NCBI RefSeq assembly: GCF_001044255.1
Contig: NZ_JYNX01000019.1
Span: 63,323-127,322 of the forward strand
Source: Mycolicibacterium chubuense
GTDB lineage: Bacteria > Actinomycetota > Actinomycetes > Mycobacteriales > Mycobacteriaceae
Direction: 5' to 3'
DNA length: 64,000 nucleotides
Numbering within the stretch: the first letter of the stretch is position 1; each line of letters begins with the position of its first letter. Positions 33,802 through 41,794 of the stretch are shown here, one piece after another. The position numbers and the translations under genes are program-made. The notes beneath the pieces are model-generated. The model did not search any database, was not told the DNA's origin, and saw nothing but the letters and a program-made list of their open reading frames with translations.

Positions 33802-34832
33802 TCAGTTGAAACCCACGAGACGTGGCTGCGAGCCGACGGTGACGTAGTGGCCCGGATCGATCCTGCTCTCCCTCGACCAGCGGTACGCCGTCCAGGCGTC
33901 CGCCTTTGACCGCGCTGAAGTCGACGCATGCCGTGTAGTCGGTCCAGTCACGCAGGTGCTCGGGAGCACCCTGCCGCCAGTAATGGCCATAGACCACCGG
34001 CACATGTGCCTCTTACACGAACGTCCGTTCCCTCTAAGGGACAGCAACATCGGGCAGAGGCGGATAGGGCTCACCGGTTCTCGTCGTGAAGTTTCCGCCC
34101 ACCTCTGCCAAGTCGCGCAGCGTGGTTGCGCCGTCGTTCCACCAACCGCATCCGCGCCTGGTTCCGCGGGTGACCGTCCTTGTCCAAATACGGTTTCTGA
34201 CCATGCTCCGTCAGACTGATTTTTGGTCCCTTGAGTAAGGTTTCGACCGCGTCGTAGACAGCATCTTCTTCGGTCGACGTCCGTACGAGGTCATCAACCG
34301 AGCGGAGCCGGTTCCCGCCGAGCTCGCCTTTCAAGCAGATCGATCGAGTCCTTATGCCAGCAGGCGTGCACCACCCGTAGCTCGCCCAGATCGAGCCATA
34401 TCGGCTGCGTCCAGAACCACTCCAGGTATCTCTCGCGAGTCTCACCGGCCACCTGGTCGAGGAACGCCCGGTATTGATTCTCGTTCTTCTCCGACCAGGG
34501 GTTGGTCGAATCGTCGTGAGGTCGCGGGTAATTCCCGGGCCTGTCCGGCGATTCGGTGGCATAAGCCAGAGCGTTGAACTTATGTTTTCCCAACACCATT
34601 CGTGCGGTGCCGGCGTCGGCCATCGCTTTGACCACCTCGAGCACCCGCAGCTGCTGCGAACCCCGTCGATCAGATCACCGACCAAGCTGGCAGTGCGGTT
34701 GGGATGCCGCTAGGCGCCCGAGTTTCCGGACCGGTGATAGCCCATCGCCGACAGGAGCGCCTCGAGTTGATCGGCGCATCCGTGGATGTCACCGATGATG
34801 TCGTAACCGTTGCTCCGGCGCTTATCCGTCAT
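33802..34832 (-). pseudogene. Decayed Ser/Thr-type metallophosphoesterase
   Basis: Reading from ATG 34832 (SD GGAGAAGGC) the minus strand gives DIIGDIHGCADQLEALLSAM, the first metal motif of calcineurin-like phosphatases, then a stop at about 34710. The protein continues in other frames: SLVGDLIDG, then MLEVVKAMADAGTARMVLGK, then AVETLLKGPKISLTEHG, and finally MPVVYGHYWRQGAPEHL near the 3' end. At least three frameshifts and one stop are needed. The GNHEFN metal motif has become GKHKFN, so even a repaired protein would be inactive. Confidence 0.85.
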
Positions 34833-34895
34833 GCCTTCTCCTTGCTCGGCGCGGTCTTCACTGCGAAGCACTGTGTCTGACTACCTCCGTCCCGT

Positions 34896-35390
34896 TCAGC
34901 TGTTGTCGCGCGCGCGGGGCGGGTGGCGGAACAGCTCAGCGGGCCGCCCCCGACCTCGGGCGGTCATCACGCCGGTTGCGACGAGCTGCGGCTCCATAGC
35001 GCGCCGGAACCAGTCGCGCTGGATCTCACGTCCGGCGATGTGCTGATGGAGACTGTGCAGGTCCGGCATGGTGAACTCGAGACCGAGCAGACGGTCGGGA
35101 TCGGGCGTGTTGGCATAGCGTCTGCGGACACGACACCGAGAGTTTGACGATGTCGGCGTGGTCGTAGATAAGCCGGCCCGGCGCTGTGACGGGCACCAGC
35201 CGCGTCGTGTCCGCGGACCGGGCTTTGAGTCGGTGCCGCGGCACCAAGTTGACGTGCGCCACCGACGGCAACCAGCCGCGGTCAACCCGGCCAGGGCCAT
35301 CGAACACGGGCAGCGCGGAGAAGTCACGTGACACTTCGCCCACTTCCCGGCACAGACGCTCTGGAGCTGACATACACAGCCGGCGCAGTC
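34896..35390 (-). pseudogene. Decayed NrtR-like NUDIX hydrolase/regulator
   Basis: One frame carries VDRGWLPSVAHVNLVPRHRL and LIYDHADIVKLSV, as in NrtR-like NUDIX proteins; it then shifts near 35125 to the frame DRLLGLEFTMPDLHSLHQHI and the C-terminal winged-helix end TARGRGRPAELFR. The N-terminal NUDIX box is reduced to CREVGEVSRDF and no start is found. This is a dead gene of the ADP-ribose-sensing NUDIX family. Together with the phosphatase remnant it shows decay just left of the defence island. Confidence 0.75.
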
Positions 35391-35599
35391 GGCCAACAGC
35401 TCACGTTCCTCAAGGACCAGGTCTACCTAACCGTCCTTTTAAAGGGTTACCTCTCCATCGCCGCTAAGCTTTCCAGGCGAATTGAAGCGTCGCCGTCCGT
35501 GCTCACTCGCGCGGTCTTCGTCAGCCTGAAGCCACACAGCAGTACCTGTAGGTACTGTTGCCCGGTCAGCAACGTCGTCAACGAGCTGAGAGGTTCTCG

Positions 35600-37072
35600 G
35601 TGTCAGACTCCAGTCCCAATGAGTATCAGTGTGATAGTTGCGGGTGGATATACCGCGCGCCAGAAAATGCAGGCGTCGATCTTGAGGACCAACCCGAGGG
35701 GTGGTCGTGCCCCGACTGCAACGCCGAAGCCGGGTTCTTCAGGCTGATTGTTCCGCCGGACACAGATCTAGGTGCGGACGATGAAGACTACGAACCCCAG
35801 GCGGACATCTCAAAGGGCCCCGCGATTCTGGCCAAGCCGTGGACCCCCGACGTTGATTCTTTGCTCAAGCGATGGCACAAGAAGAAGCTCGACACTCAGC
35901 CTGACTTTCAGCGGTACGAGGTATGGCCGATTCAGAAGCGAAGCCGTCTTGTCGAATCTGTGCTCTTAGGGCTACCAATTCCGCTGTTTTATTTCGCTGA
36001 AGAAGAGGACGGAACTGAGGTAGTTATCGACGGTCAGCAAAGGCTGACTAGCCTCTTCCGATTTATAGATAACGAGTATTCCCTAAAAGGGTTGGGGCCG
36101 CTTCGCTCTTTGGACGGGAAGAAGTATCAAGACCTCGAGGAACGTCTCCAGGACGAGATCAGCGACTTCAGCTTGTCGGTGATTACTATTCAGAAAAATT
36201 CTGATCCAGACGTTCGTTTCACCATGTTCGAAAGGCTTAATGAAGGAGCAACAAAGTTAAACGATCAAGAGCTGCGAAACTCAGTCTATCGAGGTGAGTA
36301 CAACGAGCAGCTGAAGCAACTCTCCTCCAACAAAGACTTCATGACGATTCTTAAGCAGTCTAAGCCTCATAAGCGCATGGTCGATGTAGAGCTAGTCCTT
36401 AGGTTCATGGCGTTCTACAACCAGACCTATCTCAAACATCCCGACAAAAAGACTAAAGAATTCCTCAACAATGAAATGGAGCAGTGGCGCCACCGCAAGG
36501 CGAAGGACCAGAAGAAGGCCGAGAAGGCATTCGGCGAAGCAGTTAAATCAGCGTTGACCGTGTACGGCGACAGGGTGGCACGCCGCTATGTCGCCGGAGA
36601 TGCTAAAACCCCAGGGAAGTGGGAGCCTCGACTCAACCGGGCGCTCTACGACGTACAGATGTACGGGTTCACGCGTTACTCACGATCTCTAGTTACTAAG
36701 AACTCTGACGCGATTTACGAAGCAAGCTTGGATTTGATGTCCAACGGAACATTCAACGATCTTATTTCGCACACTATTTCTGAGTCTAAGCGCGTAGCGA
36801 AACGATTCACAATGTGGCTGGACATGCTTGAATCTGTCATAGGCAACCAACAGCAAGGATCGAGGATATTTCCGGAAACAGTGAAGAAGAAGCTCTATGA
36901 TGCCGATCCGGCGTGCACGATATGCAAGCAGCAGATCAAGATTATCGATGATGCACATATTGACCATATAGTGCCCTGGAGCAAGGGCGGTACAACAACT
37001 GAAGATAATGCGGCGCTGACGCACCGCTTCTGCAATCAGCAAAAACAAGCGAACGATTCGATCACCGACTAG
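35600..37072 (+). CDS. Rubredoxin-DUF262-HNH fusion (GmrSD-like nuclease)
   Basis: 490 residues. Residues 9-45 form a rubredoxin-like knuckle pair: Cys11-x2-Cys14-Gly-Trp-Ile-Tyr, then Trp35-Ser-Cys37-Pro-x-Cys40. A DUF262 domain follows, with the nucleotide-binding-type motif VVIDGQQRLTSLF near 143-147. The C-terminus is an HNH nuclease: CTICKQQIKIIDDAHIDHIV, then WSKGGTTTEDN and HRFCNQ. DUF262/HNH pairs such as GmrSD cut modified phage DNA. GTG 35600 is chosen over TTG 35558 because GAGAGG lies 6 bases before it. The gene is visibly richer in A/T than its neighbours, suggesting transfer. No partner gene follows. Confidence 0.8.
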   Translation: MSDSSPNEYQCDSCGWIYRAPENAGVDLEDQPEGWSCPDCNAEAGFFRLIVPPDTDLGADDEDYEPQADISKGPAILAKPWTPDVDSLLKRWHKKKLDTQPDFQRYEVWPIQKRSRLVESVLLGLPIPLFYFAEEEDGTEVVIDGQQRLTSLFRFIDNEYSLKGLGPLRSLDGKKYQDLEERLQDEISDFSLSVITIQKNSDPDVRFTMFERLNEGATKLNDQELRNSVYRGEYNEQLKQLSSNKDFMTILKQSKPHKRMVDVELVLRFMAFYNQTYLKHPDKKTKEFLNNEMEQWRHRKAKDQKKAEKAFGEAVKSALTVYGDRVARRYVAGDAKTPGKWEPRLNRALYDVQMYGFTRYSRSLVTKNSDAIYEASLDLMSNGTFNDLISHTISESKRVAKRFTMWLDMLESVIGNQQQGSRIFPETVKKKLYDADPACTICKQQIKIIDDAHIDHIVPWSKGGTTTEDNAALTHRFCNQQKQANDSITD

Positions 37073-37519
37073 GCGGAGGCTCCGTTGCCCGATTGCAGCG
37101 CTTATCAGTGTCCGCACGCAGGAAAAGGGGGTGAGGTGGCGTCGCAGGTATCCCATCACGGCCGTTACGCGCCGCCCAGCCGAATTTGTGAACGGCGTCA
37201 CGTGGAACTCGCGGCAGCGAAGTGAGCGATGGTGCAGTTTGCCGCTTAAACAGACTTAGATCACCGGACCGGGGATTCTGGGCCGTTGACATCAGAGTCG
37301 AAAACAGCGATAGCCATAACGTCCGTGATGGGTCGAACTGCACGTAAGGACGGTCTGATCAATATTGCCGCGATCGACTGTGCACGCTCGGCGCGCAATC
37401 TCTAGGCGTAGACGCCACGCACTACACGCATGCCGATGAAGAGCCCGGCCCCGGGTTGCTTATGGTGGGGCCTAAGTGGGTCGCAGTCGCACTACCCTGG
37501 CGTCCGGTTGACTCGCGCC
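37073..37519. other. 447-base gap between convergent genes, no gene seen
   Basis: Lies between the ends of the DUF262-HNH gene and the PD-(D/E)XK nuclease gene. Reading frames here lack coding character. The only structure noted is a short palindrome GGCGTAGACGCC (37405-37416). No good terminator hairpin with a T-run was seen. Confidence 0.4.
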
Positions 37520-38227
37520 TCATTGCTTATTCAGCTCGAACCGGACTCGATAGAGATACCAATCAGTCTTCACGCCCAGCTTCTCAGCCTGAACCTGAAC
37601 GAGCTCGGCGAGATCGTCGTCTGGCTGTCCCGTGATGATGACCAGGCGAGCGCCGGGACGGTCACTTTTCTCCGCAAGAGACTTCAACGCTCTCATGTAC
37701 TTCGACGCCTGCGCAACGATTCCCTGATCCGGTTCTTCCGCCTTGAGCTCGATACCGACCAGCTCTCGTGTCCTCGTATCGACCGCGAGCAGATCGATCT
37801 TGGAGCCTGGAGCCAGTTGCTTCTCCCGCTCGATGATCCGCAGATCCTTGGTCGCTTGGTCGAGAAAATTGTGATTCAGCCAAAGGAAGCGGGACAGCTG
37901 GCTTTCGACCTTGAACAATTCGCGGGTTGGCTGGAGTCCTTTGATTGGACGCTCCGCGTCGAAGAAGTAGATCAGGGACGCCGGCGTGTTGGCCGGGTCG
38001 AGCAATTCCGGACTGAACTCCAACCCTGCATTTCTGAATCGGTCACTCAGCTCCTCCAAAAGCTTCGTAGAAGTCCGCTCGTATCCTGCTTCACGAACGA
38101 GGACGCCTAGCTTGCTCTTCGGCATATGCCTCAGCAGCCGCGTCGTCGTGGACGCCGCGTCGACGCGCTGCCGCATCTTTGCGACCAGACGATCCAAACG
38201 ATCTTCTCTCGTCAGTCGCGCCGCCAT
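37520..38227 (-). CDS. PD-(D/E)XK nuclease-fold protein
   Basis: 235 residues. Residues about 140-200 show the nuclease core: KIDLLAVDTRTRELVGIELK, giving the D...E-x-K triad, followed by EEPDQGIVAQASKYMRALKS, the helix seen in NucS/DUF91-like endonucleases. The N-terminal half is charged and helical, perhaps DNA-binding. A strong site GGAGGGGGAAC precedes ATG 38227. It diverges from the alpha/beta hydrolase gene across 214 bases. It may be a stand-alone repair or defence nuclease. Confidence 0.72.
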   Translation of the reverse strand: MAARLTREDRLDRLVAKMRQRVDAASTTTRLLRHMPKSKLGVLVREAGYERTSTKLLEELSDRFRNAGLEFSPELLDPANTPASLIYFFDAERPIKGLQPTRELFKVESQLSRFLWLNHNFLDQATKDLRIIEREKQLAPGSKIDLLAVDTRTRELVGIELKAEEPDQGIVAQASKYMRALKSLAEKSDRPGARLVIITGQPDDDLAELVQVQAEKLGVKTDWYLYRVRFELNKQ

Positions 38228-38441
38228 GTTCCCCCTCCACCAGCGCTTGCTTGACTCAGCTTCCCATCGTCCGCTAAGCAGGCGTTAGCCCGATTTCTAT
38301 CACGGACAGTTGCTGCACGGTTCGATTCGCACATGCTCGCTCACTCCGAGCAAATCCGCTCGAACATTGGTCGGTTGCTTTCGGTGGTTCGATCCGGGCA
38401 GCTTGCGTGGAGGTCGCAAGTGACCATCAGGAGGGGAACGA

Positions 38442-40223
38442 ATGAAGATCATCTTTCTGCACGGCATCGGCGACGGCGACCCTCACTATTCGTGGCTCGA
38501 CGGCCTGAACAGAGGTCTTGTCCAAGCGGGCCATGAGCCCGTCGACCGGGAACAGGTCATCGCCCCGCGCTACTCCTCTTACCTCAAGACGGAAGGCCGC
38601 GGCGGCAAGCTTCCACCAATCACGTACAGGCCGCAGGACGAGGCTTCCGCGCGCCAGGAGTTCGAGCGCCGACAGGCTAGGGTGCAGCGCCTGCTCCGTA
38701 CACAGCACGGCGTCCGGACCTTCGGCTTCAATCTGATCCCCGCGCCCGTATGGGACGTCGCACCTGAGTTCTTCGTGAGCCACGCCTCCGTCATGAATCT
38801 CGATCAGGTGCGTCGGTATGTTCGCGACGACAAGGTTCGAGCCGACGTCATGAACCACATCATCGACCATCTCCCTTCATACGGTGACGTCATCCTTATC
38901 GCTCACAGCCTCGGCTCCGTGATCGCAATCGATCTTCTCGATCACCTGCCGGAGAACCTCCACGTGCGTCGGTTCATCACCATCGGGAGCCCGGCGAACA
39001 TTCGAGCCCTTCACGAGGGCAGTGAACGGCTCCTGAAGAAGTTTCCTTACTCACGGGTCGACGATTGGTCGAACTTCCTCAACGTTCGGGACATAGTGAC
39101 CGGGGGGCGGGGGCTAGCGAGCACCTTCCCAGGAGCCCAAGATTTTCTTCTTACCACGATCACTGGCCACGATGCTGCAACCTATATAGGCGAAGCGTCC
39201 GTCTCGGCGCTGATCGCCGACGTTCTGTACCCCGGCAAGGAGGTGGTGAGAGCCTCAGCCGACATCGCGGTGCGAATGGGAGATGGCGAGGCGTCGATGC
39301 TCCTTCTGCAACACTTCGCAGAAGCCGTCGCCAACAACCTCAAAGACGACAACGCGCGGTCTCGGTACCGCGCCGCACTGCAAATTCTTCGCGATGACAT
39401 TGCGGCGCAGCTGTTGCAGCAGGAGGCCTCAGGACAGCTACTCTCGCCGGAGATGGTCCAACTGTCGAACGGATCCTTAGCACCTTTGCCGCACCGCTGG
39501 GAATTCCATGACGCCGTCGCAGAGCTGGTAGTGCTCGCCCTGACGAATCCCGTGACGCCGTACGAGATCGACGCCGGTTCCGCCATCCCACTCGCGCTCG
39601 AACACATCTCTGTGGAACTCGGATTCACTCGCCGGATAGGTAAAGTCGTCGTCGCGGCGATCAACGACGTCCAACGATCTGTGGCCCCAAAGGGCGGGGT
39701 GCCCTGGGGACGTGTACTCACGGCGGCGGCAGGGGTCGCCTTGCTCGCAGCGGGACCCGTTGGTCTCGCCGTTGCCGCTCCGGCGGGTCTTGCTGGAGCT
39801 GCCGCTGTCACCAGCAGCCTCGCCGCATTCGGTCCCGGCGGGATGATGGGCGGACTGGCGATGCTCGGAAGTCTGGCTGGAACCGGAGCCGCGGCAGCGA
39901 CAGCCGCCGCAGTCTCTGGACCCGGGGCTCAAACCACAGGACCGAACCTCGAAAGCCTGACGATGAGTGTGGCGACTGAGCACGCCCGCAAGAAGCTCGA
40001 CCTGCCGCATGACCGGACGCTCTGGTACCAGCTCACCGACTTCGAAAGCCAGATCTCTTCTGCGCTCAACCGACTGCAACCGTTCAACGATCCGAAATCG
40101 CAGAGGCTTGTTCAGCTCGCTGCAGCAAGAGCGGCGGTCAAACAGCTGCTTCGATTCATGATCGAGAACGGATTGTCACCAGTTTCCATCACCGACGGCG
40201 AGCCCAAACAAGTCGGACGGTGA
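38442..40223 (+). CDS. Alpha/beta hydrolase with hydrophobic C-terminal region
   Basis: 593 residues. It starts IIFLHGIGDGDPHYSWLDGL (oxyanion region) and has the nucleophile elbow VILIAHSLGSVIAIDLLDHL with Ser near 155, as in lipase/esterase-like hydrolases; ITIGSPANIRALH follows. Residues about 430-500 are a Gly/Ala-rich hydrophobic hairpin (LLAAGPVGLAVAAPAGLAGA) that could insert in a membrane. AGGAGGGGAACGA precedes ATG 38442. Location inside the defence island raises the possibility of a membrane-acting effector, an inference only. Confidence 0.75.
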   Translation: MKIIFLHGIGDGDPHYSWLDGLNRGLVQAGHEPVDREQVIAPRYSSYLKTEGRGGKLPPITYRPQDEASARQEFERRQARVQRLLRTQHGVRTFGFNLIPAPVWDVAPEFFVSHASVMNLDQVRRYVRDDKVRADVMNHIIDHLPSYGDVILIAHSLGSVIAIDLLDHLPENLHVRRFITIGSPANIRALHEGSERLLKKFPYSRVDDWSNFLNVRDIVTGGRGLASTFPGAQDFLLTTITGHDAATYIGEASVSALIADVLYPGKEVVRASADIAVRMGDGEASMLLLQHFAEAVANNLKDDNARSRYRAALQILRDDIAAQLLQQEASGQLLSPEMVQLSNGSLAPLPHRWEFHDAVAELVVLALTNPVTPYEIDAGSAIPLALEHISVELGFTRRIGKVVVAAINDVQRSVAPKGGVPWGRVLTAAAGVALLAAGPVGLAVAAPAGLAGAAAVTSSLAAFGPGGMMGGLAMLGSLAGTGAAAATAAAVSGPGAQTTGPNLESLTMSVATEHARKKLDLPHDRTLWYQLTDFESQISSALNRLQPFNDPKSQRLVQLAAARAAVKQLLRFMIENGLSPVSITDGEPKQVGR

Positions 40224-40396
40224 TCGAAACGTCCGAGGATCTGGGCTGACTTTCTGTTCTTGATGCTGGCGACCACGTCTCCCCCTCCCTCGCCGGACGC
40301 GATGATGGCAACACAAACTTGAGCGATCGCCTAAACCGTCGCGGAGGTACGGGGGCAAGGTCTAGGAGATTGCTCGAGTTAACGTGCTGACTTCGC

Positions 40397-40785
40397 TTGG
40401 TTAGAGACGGCGTCATCGCGACGGCTTTGGAAACGTACTCCCGCGAGGCGTTCGCGATTAACTACGAAGACGTGCGCGTATTCACAGTATCCGGCGCTGG
40501 GTACAGACAACTATCCAAGATTCTGGACTTATCGGCGGAGGCTTGGGCGCTGTAGGCGCGATAACGGGAATGCCTGTGGCAGAGGTTCTTAACGCCGGCG
40601 GACGACGAACATTCTCATACGTGGATACGGTCGTTGAGTTCCGATCGGGGGCGGTAGACTTGATGCTGCAAGCAATGCCTTTTCCTCCGTTAAAATTGCG
40701 AACCCTTATGGGCCCGGCCTTCAACCGAATCGAGCTCGCGCACCAAAGCGGAGGGTGGCCAGCAGGTCTGCCCAGACCGGAGTGA
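40397..40785 (+). pseudogene. Small glycine-zipper protein gene broken by one-base frameshift
   Basis: One frame reads VRDGVIATALETYSREAFAI then NYEDVRVFTVSGAG and soon stops at 40553-40555. Another frame, entered at the GGG run near 40499-40501, continues VQTTIQDSGLIGGGLGAVG then AITGMPVAEVLNAGG to the stop at 40785. Adding one G to the run joins them into a sensible protein of about 129 residues with a glycine-rich hydrophobic centre. It could be a recent mutation, a sequencing error or recoding. The family is not recognised and the start (TTG 40397) is weak. No gene is seen in 40224-40396. Confidence 0.55.
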
Positions 40786-40976
40786 GTTGACATACTGCTG
40801 GCAATAACACCTAAGGGTTCTCTTGGTCAGGCACGGGAACAAGACGCAAGCCATGTGATGGTACAAGGACAGGAAGTCGATTGCGTTCATTGAGTCACCA
40901 AACGATTCGCCGATGAACGGCGTAACTCGGCGCCTTTCCGGCCCTCATCGCCACCGGCTCAATTACGGTGGGCTTC

Positions 40977-41234
40977 GTGGCGAAAATTCGATCCCTTAAA
41001 CCCGATCCCGAACCGGCCCGCCCTCCGAGGACGGAAGTCGACTGCTTGTACACAACTGTCTTTGATGACGCCGGCACGAAGCTGCTCCGATTGGCGACAC
41101 TGGGGTCGGACTTAAGGAAGTTGGGGCCCAAACCCAGCCAAATAATTGAGATTGACGAAGCGACGGCAGATGCACTGGTCCGGATAGTGTTGGAGACATT
41201 CCCACGGATATCTGGTAACCCGACAAGCCAGTAG
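40977..41234 (+). CDS. Small conserved hypothetical protein, 85 residues
   Basis: Begins MAKIRSLKPDPEPARPPRTE and continues with VDCLYTTVFDDAGTKLLRLA then PKPSQIIEIDEATADALVRI. The pattern matches a family of about 75-residue hypothetical proteins often found in mobile and defence regions, sometimes mislabelled as formyltransferases. GTG 40977 (GGTGGG upstream) or GTG 40968 could be the start. No catalytic motif; function unknown. Confidence 0.6.
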   Translation: MAKIRSLKPDPEPARPPRTEVDCLYTTVFDDAGTKLLRLATLGSDLRKLGPKPSQIIEIDEATADALVRIVLETFPRISGNPTSQ

Positions 41235-41289
41235 ATGCGACTGAGTGTTCGCAGCTACGGCCCGCCTTCGGCAGCTATAAAGGGATTTC

Positions 41290-41676
41290 ATGTCCAGCAA
41301 TGAGTTTCATGACGAAATCATTCAGCTGGTGCGCCACGTCGACTGTCACTACGGCAGCGCACTTCGCGACGAAGAAGAAGGTCTAAGCATCGAAGACGCC
41401 GCCCGAAGGCGCGACGAAGTTCGACTCGACCGCATCATCGATCTCCGCCGCGCCGTTCACATGGTTGCGCTCGGCGAGCATTCCCAGAACAAGGCTCAGG
41501 CCGGCCACGAGGACGGGGTCCTGCGAGCACTTCTGCACTATGAAGGGCGCATGTCGGTGGGACTGCGGCGCCATATTCATGCACGGCTAGCGGAAATCCA
41601 ACCCAAGTTTGGCTTGCGCGAGACCACGCAACCGTTGAGATGTGTCACCCGTGGAGCCCAAGCACGTCGACGTTGA
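41290..41676 (+). CDS. Hypothetical protein, 128 residues
   Basis: Starts at ATG 41290 after a clear AAAGGG ribosome site. Helical and highly charged, with two conserved-looking helices (EGLSIEDAARRRDEVRLDRI and VLRALLHYEGRMSVGLRRHI). No recognised domain. It follows the 85-residue gene on the same strand with a 55-base gap and is convergent with the end of the defence operon 118 bases away. Confidence 0.55.
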   Translation: MSSNEFHDEIIQLVRHVDCHYGSALRDEEEGLSIEDAARRRDEVRLDRIIDLRRAVHMVALGEHSQNKAQAGHEDGVLRALLHYEGRMSVGLRRHIHARLAEIQPKFGLRETTQPLRCVTRGAQARRR

Positions 41677-41794
41677 CCTCATAACCGGAGGGCGGTTGTA
41701 CCAAGGCCCGGCACGACGAAGACCCGACCAATTCTATGTGATCGCAGCTAGGGTCCGAGCCGCACCTGATCTCCCTCGCGCGGTCCCGCCAACA

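Noticed and set aside
37430-38110. Plus-strand open frame of 226 codons
   Set aside because: Opposite the PD-(D/E)XK gene, which has a strong ribosome site and an intact nuclease core.
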